A stretch of 64,000 bases of DNA. It comes from Spirosoma sordidisoli. GTDB lineage: Bacteria > Bacteroidota > Bacteroidia > Cytophagales > Spirosomataceae. The notes below the pieces were generated by a model. The model saw nothing but the letters and a program-made list of their open reading frames with translations, was not told the origin of the DNA and ran no database searches. Shown here piece by piece: positions 54,930 through 63,099 of the stretch (the stretch's first letter is position 1; each line of letters opens with the position of its first letter). The position numbers and the translations under genes were made by a program. The DNA lies in the NCBI RefSeq assembly GCF_004138325.1, contig NZ_SBLB01000007.1, positions 153,947-217,946 on the forward strand. The letters run 5' to 3'.

Positions 54930-55766
54930 ATGAATGATATTCTTTTTCTGAGTGATACCCAGGCCCCCATGTGGGTCGAGCGGCTGGTGCTGCGAACGCA
55001 TCAGAATACCAAAGCTACCCAAACCATTTTTACCGAGATTATTCGTCGGAAACCGCCGGTGCTGTACTGGCTGGGCGACATCGTATCCCTGGGCTACCGC
55101 AACGACAAGTGGCGCATCATTGATACCTTTCTGGCCAAATGCACCGAGGTAGGCACGGCGGTCTATGCCATCATGGGGAATCACGACGTGATGGGACGCC
55201 CCCGCAAAGGAGCCCGTAACTTCCAGCAGCGCTTTCCTGATCACAGTCCTACCGGCTATGTCCAGAAAACGGGCGATGTGGCCGTTGTGATGCTCAATTC
55301 CAACTTCAGCACCCTCTCGGTGGCCAATCTGGTAAAGCAGCAGACCTGGTACGAGCAGACGCTCGAAGACCTCGACGCCGACCCATCCGTAGCGGTTGTG
55401 ATCGTAACCTGCCACCATGCGCCCTACTCCAACAGCAAACTGGTGGGGTCGTCCAAACTGGTGCAGCAGCGGTTTGTGCCGCCCTATACCCGCTCTCAGA
55501 AAGCCCGGCTGTTCATTACCGGGCATTCGCACGCGTTCGAGCGCTACGAGTTCGAGGAAAAAACCTTTCTGGTGATCGGGGGAGGGGGTGGCCTGCGCCA
55601 GCCGCTCAATATGTCGCCGAGTCGACTGCCCGATCTGGCCGGTACGTACAAACCGCTCTTTCACTACCTGGCCGTCCGGCGCGAGGGCGATGGCCTGGCA
55701 CTCAGGTCGTACTGTCTGAAAAACGATTTTTCGGGCTTCGACGAGGGCTACCAGTTCAGCGTATAA
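54930..55766 (+). CDS. Metallophosphoesterase (calcineurin-like)
   Basis: The 278-residue protein has the metallophosphatase motifs in order: LFLSDTQAP (first metal Asp), YWLGDIVSLGYRND, IMGNHDVMG (GNHD), VTCHHAPYS and FITGHSHAFE (GHxH). It has no signal peptide. The activity is phosphomonoesterase or phosphodiesterase; the substrate is unknown. Coming after the GDPD operon in the same direction, it may take part in the same phosphate-scavenging pathway. A hairpin at its 3' end closes the unit. Confidence 0.85.
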   Translation: MNDILFLSDTQAPMWVERLVLRTHQNTKATQTIFTEIIRRKPPVLYWLGDIVSLGYRNDKWRIIDTFLAKCTEVGTAVYAIMGNHDVMGRPRKGARNFQQRFPDHSPTGYVQKTGDVAVVMLNSNFSTLSVANLVKQQTWYEQTLEDLDADPSVAVVIVTCHHAPYSNSKLVGSSKLVQQRFVPPYTRSQKARLFITGHSHAFERYEFEEKTFLVIGGGGGLRQPLNMSPSRLPDLAGTYKPLFHYLAVRREGDGLALRSYCLKNDFSGFDEGYQFSV

Positions 55767-55782
55767 CCCCCGTCGAAGCCCG
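55732..55782. terminator. Hairpin closing the convergent metallophosphoesterase and TonB receptor genes
   Basis: CGGGCTTCGACG (55732-55743) pairs exactly with CGTCGAAGCCCG (55771-55782), with further GGG/CCC pairing inside. It spans the 3' end of the metallophosphoesterase gene and could stop transcripts from both strands. There is a T-run before the left arm, favouring the minus-strand reading. Confidence 0.6.
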
Positions 55783-55790
55783 CGTTTGTC

Positions 55791-58277
55791 TTACAGCCGA
55801 AGGCCGACCGATACATAACCTGTTCGCCCGTCGGCCGGCAGGATACCGGGGCCTGGATAACCACCAGCCCGCCGGGTGAAGTAGCGCGCATCGGTCAGGT
55901 TATTGACGCCCGTGCGCAGGGTATACCGTTTTTTCAGGATGAGCGATGCCGACAGATCCATCACCTGGTAGGCCGGAATCACCCCTGTCTGTGCGTTGGC
56001 ACTGGCCGTTTCGGTGTTGTTGGCGTCGCTGTAGGCCCTGCCCACGCGGTTGAGCAGCGCGGTTACGGTCAGGGTTCGGTAGGTATAGTTGGCCCCAAAC
56101 CGGCCCGTAAAGGCAGGCGCGTTCTCGACTTTCCGATCGTTCAGGTTTGTTTCGGTTACCTGCCCGTTCGAAACCGTACTGCTGCGAAGCGAACGGTAGC
56201 GGGCATCGGTATAACCAACGGAGGCAAACAAACTCAGATAGCCCACTTTCGAGCGACCCGCGAAGGCGACCACCGGATCGAACTCTACATAAGCCTCAAC
56301 GCCCTGGCTCACGCTGCGGCCCAGGTTGGTCCGGAACTGGTAGGGCCGGCCAGCCGCGTTCAGCAGGGTAAGCGTACCGATGCGGTCGTTGTAGTTGAGG
56401 TAGAAATAGCCAATATCGAAGTTCAGGTATTTCCGGACCGAGCCGCGTATACCGGCATCTACCGAGTAGCCACGGGCATCGCGCAGGTTTTCGTCGACTA
56501 CGAAGTCGGTAACGGCGGCTGGCGTCAGGTCCGAAAACAAGACCGGCCGGTAAGCCTGGGAGGCATTGCCATAGAGGCTGAGCGAACCCGCCAGTTTATA
56601 GTCCGTACCGATACCGGCCAGCACGAACTGCCGGCTGCTCTGCTGGGCAACCCGGTTTTCGGTGCCGTTGGCGTTGAGGCTGAACCGACCCGAAATGTCG
56701 TTTTGCAGCGATTCCAGGCGCAGGCCTGGGGTTACGGTCCAGCGGTCGGTGATCCGGAAGAGGTTCTCGGCAAACGCGGCTACGTTGGTTACCGACAGGC
56801 TCAGATCGCGGGGAAAGCGATCGGTCTGGAGGTTGAGGTTGAAATCGTTACCGGCGTCGCCCCGGCCCTGCTGCTGCCGCTGGGTGTGCCCGTCGAAATA
56901 CTTGACGCCGGTCGAGAGGGTGTGCTGTCGACCCAGGAGCCGGTAACCGGTCAGGAGCCGGAGTTCGCTGCCCCAGTTTGTATAGGTGTCGCGGTCGATC
57001 TGGCGGTTGGCGTACTGGCCGGTTATACCGATCAGGTCGGGCGTTGTTATGGCGGAGGTGAAGCCAATGCTGTTCCGGCCGGCTATGAGGCCGTGTACGG
57101 TAGCCGTCAGGCGGGTCTGGTCGCTGAAGGCGTATTCGGCCTTGAGGGTCGGTACGGTCCAGGGGGTGCTGAACCAGTTGCGGCTGCGGCTGCTCTGGCG
57201 GGCGTTCTGCTGAAACTGGCTGTCGGTGAGACCCCCCGGCTGCTGGCTCTCGTTATACATCCGGGTCAGTTCGGCAGTCAGGCGCAGGCGGTTGGTAACG
57301 GCATACGACAGCGACGCATAGCCATTGAAGATGGAATAGCGGCTGTTTTCGCGCCAGCCATCGGCCTGCCGGTAGTGCACGTAGGCGTTGTACTGAAACC
57401 GCCCGGCGGTACCGCTGATGCGGTTGTAGGTCGAGAAAAGGCCGTAGCTGCCAACGGTTTGCTGCGTTTCCAGACTGAACGGTTTGTCCTGTGCGGCTGG
57501 TTTGAGTACGTAGTTCAGGAGGCCACCAAACTGCGGACCATACTGCAGCGACGCGCCACCCCGTACCAGTTCGATGCGGTCAACGGCTTCCATGGGCGGG
57601 TTATAATACGCTTCGGGGTAGCCAAACGGGTCGGAGCTGATGTCTACACCGTTCTGCCGGACGTTGAACTCCCAGGACCGGTTCGGGCTCAGACCGCGTA
57701 CGGCCACGCCGACCTGTACGCCCGACCCGTCGTTTTCCCAGACCGTTACGCCCGGTGTTTTGCTGAAAATCTGGCGGGTATTGTTGGTAACCAGGTTCGC
57801 GTCGAGGGCGCTCAGGTTGACGACTTCGGTTTTTTTGCCGGCAAAAATGGCGGTAGCGCTTACGTCGGGCAGGGTTTCGCGTTCGCGGAGGCCGCGGGCC
57901 GCTACGATCTTTATCTCGGCCAGCTGCTGAAGGCTCTCGCTGATGGCAAACTGCGCCGTAGTGGTCTCGCGCCGACGTACATTGAGGGTCTGTTCACGGG
58001 TTTCAATACCGACTCCCGACACCAGAACGGTATAAGTACCCTCGGGCAGGTTCTGAAACGAGAAGCGGCCCTGCGCGTTTGTCAGAACCCCCCGAACGGT
58101 ACCTTTGAGCCGAACCGACAGGCCTTCGGCGGGCAAGCCCTCGCGGTCCAGTACGGTGCCGGTCAGGGCGCCACCCGGCTGCGAGTCGGTCCGGGGCGCG
58201 GGCGGTATCGACGGGACGCTGGCAAAGGAAGACGTGCAAAAAAGGAGAACGCTAAGTATATATACGATGAAATGCAT
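55791..58277 (-). CDS. TonB-dependent receptor (siderophore/FecA-like) with carboxypeptidase-regulatory domain
   Basis: The 828-residue outer-membrane receptor has a signal peptide. A CarboxypepD_reg domain (GTVLDREGLPAEGLSVRLKG, about residues 38-120) is followed by a plug (IFSKTPGVTVWENDGSGVQV, VRGLSPNRSWEFNVRQNGVD, VDRIELVRGGASLQYGPQFG). A 22-strand barrel follows, with the final aromatic/hydrophobic strand GYVSVGLRL. The plug wording (..RGLSP.R.W.. and PFG.PE) resembles FecA/iron-siderophore receptors, and import of ferric complexes is likely. There is no SusD partner. A -7 box (CAAAGGTA on the plus strand, 58306-58313) lies close upstream. Confidence 0.9.
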   Translation of the reverse strand: MHFIVYILSVLLFCTSSFASVPSIPPAPRTDSQPGGALTGTVLDREGLPAEGLSVRLKGTVRGVLTNAQGRFSFQNLPEGTYTVLVSGVGIETREQTLNVRRRETTTAQFAISESLQQLAEIKIVAARGLRERETLPDVSATAIFAGKKTEVVNLSALDANLVTNNTRQIFSKTPGVTVWENDGSGVQVGVAVRGLSPNRSWEFNVRQNGVDISSDPFGYPEAYYNPPMEAVDRIELVRGGASLQYGPQFGGLLNYVLKPAAQDKPFSLETQQTVGSYGLFSTYNRISGTAGRFQYNAYVHYRQADGWRENSRYSIFNGYASLSYAVTNRLRLTAELTRMYNESQQPGGLTDSQFQQNARQSSRSRNWFSTPWTVPTLKAEYAFSDQTRLTATVHGLIAGRNSIGFTSAITTPDLIGITGQYANRQIDRDTYTNWGSELRLLTGYRLLGRQHTLSTGVKYFDGHTQRQQQGRGDAGNDFNLNLQTDRFPRDLSLSVTNVAAFAENLFRITDRWTVTPGLRLESLQNDISGRFSLNANGTENRVAQQSSRQFVLAGIGTDYKLAGSLSLYGNASQAYRPVLFSDLTPAAVTDFVVDENLRDARGYSVDAGIRGSVRKYLNFDIGYFYLNYNDRIGTLTLLNAAGRPYQFRTNLGRSVSQGVEAYVEFDPVVAFAGRSKVGYLSLFASVGYTDARYRSLRSSTVSNGQVTETNLNDRKVENAPAFTGRFGANYTYRTLTVTALLNRVGRAYSDANNTETASANAQTGVIPAYQVMDLSASLILKKRYTLRTGVNNLTDARYFTRRAGGYPGPGILPADGRTGYVSVGLRL

Positions 58278-58649
58278 TGCTTGTTTAGATTGATTCGAAA
58301 CAATGCAAAGGTAATAGTGCTCAGGTTTAAGTCCGTATTAATTAGAATAAATAAAAATAGATGTTTTTAATAAGGTACTTTTAATCAGGCAATTAACAGT
58401 AAAGAATTACTTAAACTAATTTGTTAGCTACGAAACCAACTGCCCTGTTTGTCATCCCGACGAAGGAGGGATCTCGATTTTTCATGTACCGTGGATACGC
58501 TGAACTCAGGATTCCTCCTTCGTCGGGATGACAAAATGTGGCTGCCAGTGATTGTATCTGCCTGAACAACAGTCGGTTATTGTGGCGCAAAAAAAGGTCG
58601 GAATCCGTGATCCCGACCCTTCGTACAGGTAGTAGGCGTATGCTGGTGA
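58278..58649. other. Gene-free stretch upstream of the TonB receptor
   Basis: These 372 nt include the receptor promoter region with a -7 box read on the minus strand as TACCTTTG (58306-58313), then a strongly AT-rich segment to about 58435, and the dispersed inverted repeat at 58448-58535. I see no RNA gene or small coding region. Confidence 0.5.
58448..58535. repeat. Inverted repeat with TTTGTCATCCCGACGAAGG arms
   Basis: The arms 58448-58472 and 58511-58535 match at 24 of 25 positions when inverted, around a 38-nt spacer. The outer sequence TTTGTCATCCC is also the theme of the palindrome at 63035-63070. Similar GTCATCCCGAC repeats are, from memory, widespread between genes in Cytophagales and look like a dispersed repeat family. 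Confidence 0.85.
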
Positions 58650-59414
58650 TTAGTCTTCGGATACGTTACCGGCACCCAGTTCGGCGAAGAGGGTTTGCCA
58701 GTACTGCGTTACGGCCGGGTTGTTCTCGCGCACCGATGCGTTGGGCTCGAAAGGGAGCATCATCGTAATGGTGGGCGAGCCGATGGTGTAACGCTTTAGC
58801 TTCTCCGCGTCGGCTTTGGCCCACTCCTCGGCCTGGGCGTTGTCGCGCGGGGGGACTTTCTGGAAGTCGCGCCGGTCGGATCCTTTTACGCTCTCGATCA
58901 TATCGCTCAGGTAGTACACCTTCACCGAGAGACCGGTTTCGTTGGCTTTCTGGATAACGGGCAGGCTGGCCCAGATGTCGGTTTCCTGGTTCGATGCCCC
59001 CGAGTTCTGCGCCATCAGCTGCTGCAGCACCTGTTGTTTGATCCGGGTTCGTTCGCGGCCCAGCAGCAGCCCGAACTCGGTTTCGGCGGCTTCGCGGTCG
59101 GTGGGGCTGGCCGAGCTGACATCTTCGCGCTCGGTCTGGGCGGTAACGTTCAGGGCGCGGGCTTTGCTGGTATTTTCGTGAATGAAATACACGTCGAGCT
59201 GATCGCCCTTCTGCTGGATATTCTGATCCACGATGTCGTTGATGGCCTGCTGGTACTTCTGGGCCACAAACGTTTTGTTCACGTTTACGCTTCGGGTCTT
59301 ATCGATAAAAATAAGCGTATAGGTTGGCGTTCCGGTCTGGGTGGCCGTGTCGGTAGACGACGAGCAGGCGCAGACGATCAGCAGAACAACCAGTAAGACA
59401 AGATTCGATTTCAT
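58650..59414 (-). CDS. Lipoprotein with a possible von Willebrand A (DxTxS) motif
   Basis: The 254-residue product has a lipoprotein signal (LVLLVVLLIVCACSSSTD). The mature part begins with the strand TYTLIFIDKTRSVNVN; the DKTRS string fits the MIDAS motif DxTxS of vWA domains. The later VKVYYLSDMIESVKGSDRRD fits the other half of such a fold. It probably binds a metal and a protein partner at the envelope. No known name. The next minus-strand gene lies 85 nt upstream. Confidence 0.6.
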   Translation of the reverse strand: MKSNLVLLVVLLIVCACSSSTDTATQTGTPTYTLIFIDKTRSVNVNKTFVAQKYQQAINDIVDQNIQQKGDQLDVYFIHENTSKARALNVTAQTEREDVSSASPTDREAAETEFGLLLGRERTRIKQQVLQQLMAQNSGASNQETDIWASLPVIQKANETGLSVKVYYLSDMIESVKGSDRRDFQKVPPRDNAQAEEWAKADAEKLKRYTIGSPTITMMLPFEPNASVRENNPAVTQYWQTLFAELGAGNVSED

Positions 59415-59499
59415 GGCGAATGGGGTGGCTTGTGCCCGTTACTCAGCAAGTACGCGTTCGGCAGTGCCTGATGACATCAACGCGTACCGTACTGAAAAA

Positions 59500-60453
59500 T
59501 TATTTCATCAACTCGGCCCGCAACGTACTGTCGGCGGGGGCGTTATGTTTCCAATAATCGTTTTGAATGGTTTTTGTTAGAACGGCGCGTGAGGTGAGCA
59601 GCGCATCTTTGCTCCGGTAGGTCTCTTCCCAGCCAACGATTTTGTGGGGAAACGTGCTCTCGAAAACGATCATCAGGGTGCGGTCGTCGGTGGGATACTG
59701 GATGGTATAGGCCCTGAGCAGTTTGCCCGGATACAGCACTCCTTCGTAGGCATCGACTTTGGTTTTGGCCAGCAGTGGTTCCAGGGTCGTATGGCGCAGC
59801 CGGGCGGTCATCGTACCCGGTACCAGGCGCACCTCACCCGTCGGCAGCTTATCCGGATTCAGCCGAATACGGTTCCAGAGTTCATCTTCGAACCACACTT
59901 TGTCGATGGTATAGGCTTCGTCGACTTCTTTCTCGAAGTACGACTTCCCGCTGATCTCGTAGCCGTTGTTGCGGTAGTTGGCCTGGAGGTAGCTGTGGCC
60001 ACACCATTCCTGCGCCGAGGTGCTCACCTTCAGCGTGTTGGGGAACGATGGGTTGTTGATGGGGGTGAAGACAGACGTAAACAGCGAGTAGTCATAGATG
60101 CCCGTCACAAACTTCTTGCTGATGTTTGTTTTCAGCACCGGAATGGCTTTGTCGCGGCTCTCGTCGGTTTCGGCTTTAACCTGTTTGTCGGTCCGAAAAT
60201 CCTCGGTCACGAAAATCAGGACCGCTTCGCCGGGGTTCAGTACGCCGTATTGGGCCTGCTGGAGCCGGTAGTGGTTCAGCTCGGCCTTGCCGGCAAACCA
60301 GTAGCCCGCAAAAGCCGGGTTCGGCGGGGCGGCAGCGGGGGGCGCGCTGGCCGGGGTGCTCTGCTGAAAAACCGTTGCTTTCATGGCAAAGGCAAATACG
60401 ACCGCCAGGGCCAGGACTACGAGCAGAAAGTTTTTGGTGATCGTCTGTTTCAT
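59500..60453 (-). CDS. Secreted protein of unknown function
   Basis: The 317-residue product has an N-terminal signal or anchor (NFLLVVLALAVVFAFAMKAT). A proline/alanine-rich linker and a conserved-looking domain follow (GYWFAGKAELNHYRLQQAQY, AVLIFVTEDF, STSAQEWCGHSYLQANYRNN). Proteins of this kind occur across Bacteroidota; some databases label relatives 'septum formation inhibitor Maf', which I do not think is justified by the sequence. The function is unknown. It is divergent from the amidohydrolase gene. Confidence 0.7.
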   Translation of the reverse strand: MKQTITKNFLLVVLALAVVFAFAMKATVFQQSTPASAPPAAAPPNPAFAGYWFAGKAELNHYRLQQAQYGVLNPGEAVLIFVTEDFRTDKQVKAETDESRDKAIPVLKTNISKKFVTGIYDYSLFTSVFTPINNPSFPNTLKVSTSAQEWCGHSYLQANYRNNGYEISGKSYFEKEVDEAYTIDKVWFEDELWNRIRLNPDKLPTGEVRLVPGTMTARLRHTTLEPLLAKTKVDAYEGVLYPGKLLRAYTIQYPTDDRTLMIVFESTFPHKIVGWEETYRSKDALLTSRAVLTKTIQNDYWKHNAPADSTLRAELMK

Positions 60454-60544
60454 GGGGGGAATGGGACCGTCGGGTCCGGCAAGCGCGCAAAATTCATCTA
60501 GTTTCTCTTATCTTACAACTGTTTACCCAACCGATATTCCCTCC

Positions 60545-62164
60545 ATGCATTCACGTTTTACGGCTCTTTCCATCCTGCTGGCGGTCTGGTGTCAGGTCGC
60601 CATGGCCCAGATTCCGAAAGCCCCGGCCCGCGCCGAGGGCGATGGTCCCTACAATCGGCTCATCATCCGGGGCGTCACGCTCATCAACAGCACCGGAGCC
60701 CCGCCCGTTGGACCGGTCGATATTGTGGTCGAAAAAAACCGGATTGCCCAGATCCGGCAGGTGGGCTACCCCGGCGTGCCGATCGATCCTAAGTCGCGCC
60801 CCCAGGCCAGCGCAGGCGATAAGGAACTGAACTGCGACGGCATGTTTCTGATGCCGGGCTTCATCGACATGCACGGCCATATTGGCGGGCAGGCGCAGGG
60901 GGCCAGTGCCGAATATGTGTTTAAGCTCTGGCTCGGCCACGGCATCACCACCATCCGCGACCCGAGCTGCGGGAACGGCCTCGACTGGGTACTTGACCAG
61001 CGTGCCAAAAGCAGCCGCAACGAGATCACCGCCCCCCGTATTCTGGCCTATACCGTATTTGGACAGGGCAGCAAAGACCCCATCAGTACGCCCGAGCAGG
61101 CCCGCGCCTGGGTGCGGCAGAACGCCCAGCGCGGAGCTGACGGTATCAAGTTTTTCGGGGCCGAACCGGCCGTTTTCAAAGCCGCCCTCGACGAGAACAA
61201 AAAGCTGGGGCTGCGGTCGGCCTGTCACCACGCCCAGCTCGAAGTGGCGCGGATGAACGTGCTGGCTACCGCCAAAGCCGGGCTGACCAGCATGGAGCAC
61301 TGGTACGGCCTGCCCGAAGCCCTCTTTGCCGACCGCACCGTTCAGAACTACCCGGCCACCTACAACTATAACAACGAGCAGAACCGGTTCGAGGAAGCGG
61401 GTAACCTCTGGCAGCAGGCCGCCAAACCCGGCACCGAGCGCTGGAACAAGGTCATGGACGAGCTGATTGCCCTCGATTTCACCCTCGATCCTACCTTCAA
61501 TATCTACGAAGCCAACCGGGAGCTGATGCTGGCCCGGCGCGCCGAGTGGCACGAAGAATACACCCTGCCCAGCCTGTGGCGGTTCTACGGCCCCAGCCGC
61601 ATCTCGCACGGGTCGTACTGGCACAACTGGGGTACCGAGCAGGAAGTGGCCTGGAAAAAGAATTACCAGCTCTGGATGGAGTTTATCAACGAGTACAAGA
61701 ACCGGGGCGGGCGCGTGACGACGGGGTCTGACTCGGGCTTCATTTACCAGCTCTACGGGTTCGCCTACATCCGGGAGCTGGAGCTGTTGCGCGAGGCTGG
61801 TTTCCATCCGCTCGAAGTAGTTCGGGCCGCTACGATCAAAGGGGCCGAAGCCCTGGGTATGGCCGATCAGATCGGTTCCGTCGAGGTTGGCAAACTGGCC
61901 GATTTCGTCATCGTAAAAGAAAACCCGCTGGCCAACCTGAAAACGCTCTATGGCACCGGCGCCATTCACCTCAACGACAAAAACGAAGTTGAGCGGGTCG
62001 GGGGCGTAACCTATACCGTAAAAGACGGGGTGGTCTACGACGCCAAAAAACTCCTGGCCGACGTGCGCAAACTCGTTGCCGACGCCAAGGAGAAAGAAGG
62101 CTTCGAAATCACCCAGCCCGGCCAGCCCGCCAAAGCCAGTAAAGTAGGTGGGGGTAAAAACTAG
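60545..62164 (+). CDS. Secreted amidohydrolase-family protein
   Basis: The 539-residue product has a signal peptide (SILLAVWCQVAMA). A composite domain leads to the barrel metal motif GFIDMHGHIGG (HxH). GADGIKFFG supplies a candidate carboxylated lysine, CHHAQ and SMEHWYG supply further histidines, and TTGSDSGF has the catalytic Asp. The C-terminal strand IGSVEVGKLADFVIVKENPL is typical of imidazolonepropionase/prolidase-like amidohydrolases. It probably hydrolyses peptides or cyclic amides in the periplasm. The ATG at 60545 is chosen for the signal peptide. Confidence 0.88.
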   Translation: MHSRFTALSILLAVWCQVAMAQIPKAPARAEGDGPYNRLIIRGVTLINSTGAPPVGPVDIVVEKNRIAQIRQVGYPGVPIDPKSRPQASAGDKELNCDGMFLMPGFIDMHGHIGGQAQGASAEYVFKLWLGHGITTIRDPSCGNGLDWVLDQRAKSSRNEITAPRILAYTVFGQGSKDPISTPEQARAWVRQNAQRGADGIKFFGAEPAVFKAALDENKKLGLRSACHHAQLEVARMNVLATAKAGLTSMEHWYGLPEALFADRTVQNYPATYNYNNEQNRFEEAGNLWQQAAKPGTERWNKVMDELIALDFTLDPTFNIYEANRELMLARRAEWHEEYTLPSLWRFYGPSRISHGSYWHNWGTEQEVAWKKNYQLWMEFINEYKNRGGRVTTGSDSGFIYQLYGFAYIRELELLREAGFHPLEVVRAATIKGAEALGMADQIGSVEVGKLADFVIVKENPLANLKTLYGTGAIHLNDKNEVERVGGVTYTVKDGVVYDAKKLLADVRKLVADAKEKEGFEITQPGQPAKASKVGGGKN

Positions 62165-62185
62165 CCAGCACTTGTATTCAGCCAC

Positions 62186-62226
62186 ATGAGCAGGGCCAGC
62201 CGGACAATCCGGCTGGCCCTGCTCAT
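62186..62226. terminator. Perfect 19-bp hairpin after the amidohydrolase gene
   Basis: The arms 62186-62204 and 62208-62226 are exact inverted copies (ATGAGCAGGGCCAGCCGGA) around a CAA loop, 22 nt after the stop. It has no T-tract but is very stable. It can end transcription or block 3' decay between the two convergent genes. Confidence 0.8.
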
Positions 62227-62337
62227 TGCTATCGTGCTCTGTAAATGAGCAATCCAGCGTGAGTTAAGGATGATAAAAATAAGTAGCTGACAGCTAGTTG
62301 TTTACTTGCGAATCTACTCGTAATTCGCGTTAGCCCG

Positions 62338-62853
62338 TTAAAGGCTAAACGCGATCAGGCTGCCCGGGTTTGAGCTAACCACCTGAAGCTCGTTGGAAAC
62401 CAGCCGGCTCGGGTAGACAGCGTCACTCCCTCGGTCAAGGCGGATCTGAAATATATAGCCATCCTTCACCGCCACGGCGTTTGTAATCCTGAAGCTGCCG
62501 GCTCGGCGACCCAAGTCCTGATCTACGGAATACAGATTTAGCCAGGGAGCTGACAGGACTGAGGCTTTGGCTACAAAATAAAAAACATAAATATCCGGGA
62601 TACTGGTACCTCGACCAGATGGGATTGGGATAAAAGCCTGAGCTATTCCTTTGCGGGTATAGTGCTGCTCCATCAGAACCGTTGCTTTGCTGCCTTTTAT
62701 AAAATCGCGCAAAACGGTCTGGCAACTCCGCAGCGTCTCGGTCGTGTCGACGCTGGCGAAGTCAATGGCGGACTGCCCATAAGCCCTTGGGGCGAGTAGG
62801 GGGCTAAGCAGGAAAAGGCAGGCCCAAAGCGAGTGGTTCAGTAGTTGTTTCAT
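62338..62853 (-). CDS. Small secreted protein of unknown function
   Basis: The 171-residue product has a signal peptide (LWACLFLLSPLLAPRAYG). A mixed alpha/beta body follows (ETLRSCQTVLRDFIKGSKAT, DIYVFYFVAKASVLSAPW). I do not recognise the family. It has no neighbours on its strand within 240 nt. The codon pattern and signal peptide support a real gene. Confidence 0.6.
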   Translation of the reverse strand: MKQLLNHSLWACLFLLSPLLAPRAYGQSAIDFASVDTTETLRSCQTVLRDFIKGSKATVLMEQHYTRKGIAQAFIPIPSGRGTSIPDIYVFYFVAKASVLSAPWLNLYSVDQDLGRRAGSFRITNAVAVKDGYIFQIRLDRGSDAVYPSRLVSNELQVVSSNPGSLIAFSL

Positions 62854-63034
62854 GTTGTGAATAGAATAAATGGTGTAAGCCTGTACCGAGCCGATATACC
62901 CGTTCGTCAGTATAGCCAGTAACTCACCTGAACGAAGAATGTTTCTGATAAAGATACGTGTTCACGGCTGATAAACAACGGGTTCGGTCAATTGGGTCTG
63001 CACCAGCTTTGGATACCCGATGCCCTTTAATAGA

Positions 63035-63070
63035 CTCGCTTTTGTCATTCCCAGGAATGACAAAAGCGAG
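63035..63070. repeat. Perfect 17-bp palindrome TTTGTCATTCC type
   Basis: CTCGCTTTTGTCATTCC (63035-63051) and its exact complement (63054-63070) are separated by CA. It shares TTTGTCATYCC with the arms of the repeat at 58448-58535. It lies 29 nt beyond the end of the M28 peptidase gene on the minus strand and could double as its terminator. Confidence 0.85.
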
Positions 63071-63099
63071 GGTTTATAACCAGATCAACTACCTGAAAC

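Noticed and set aside
56703..58370. Open frame of 555 codons antisense to the TonB receptor
   Set aside because: The receptor on the minus strand has a full plug and barrel. The antisense product is repetitive in G, A, V and R and has no recognisable domain.
60551..62185. Open frame of 544 codons antisense to the amidohydrolase gene
   Set aside because: The plus-strand frame has a signal peptide and all metal-binding motifs. The antisense frame is low in motif content and is a by-product of GC-rich codon use.
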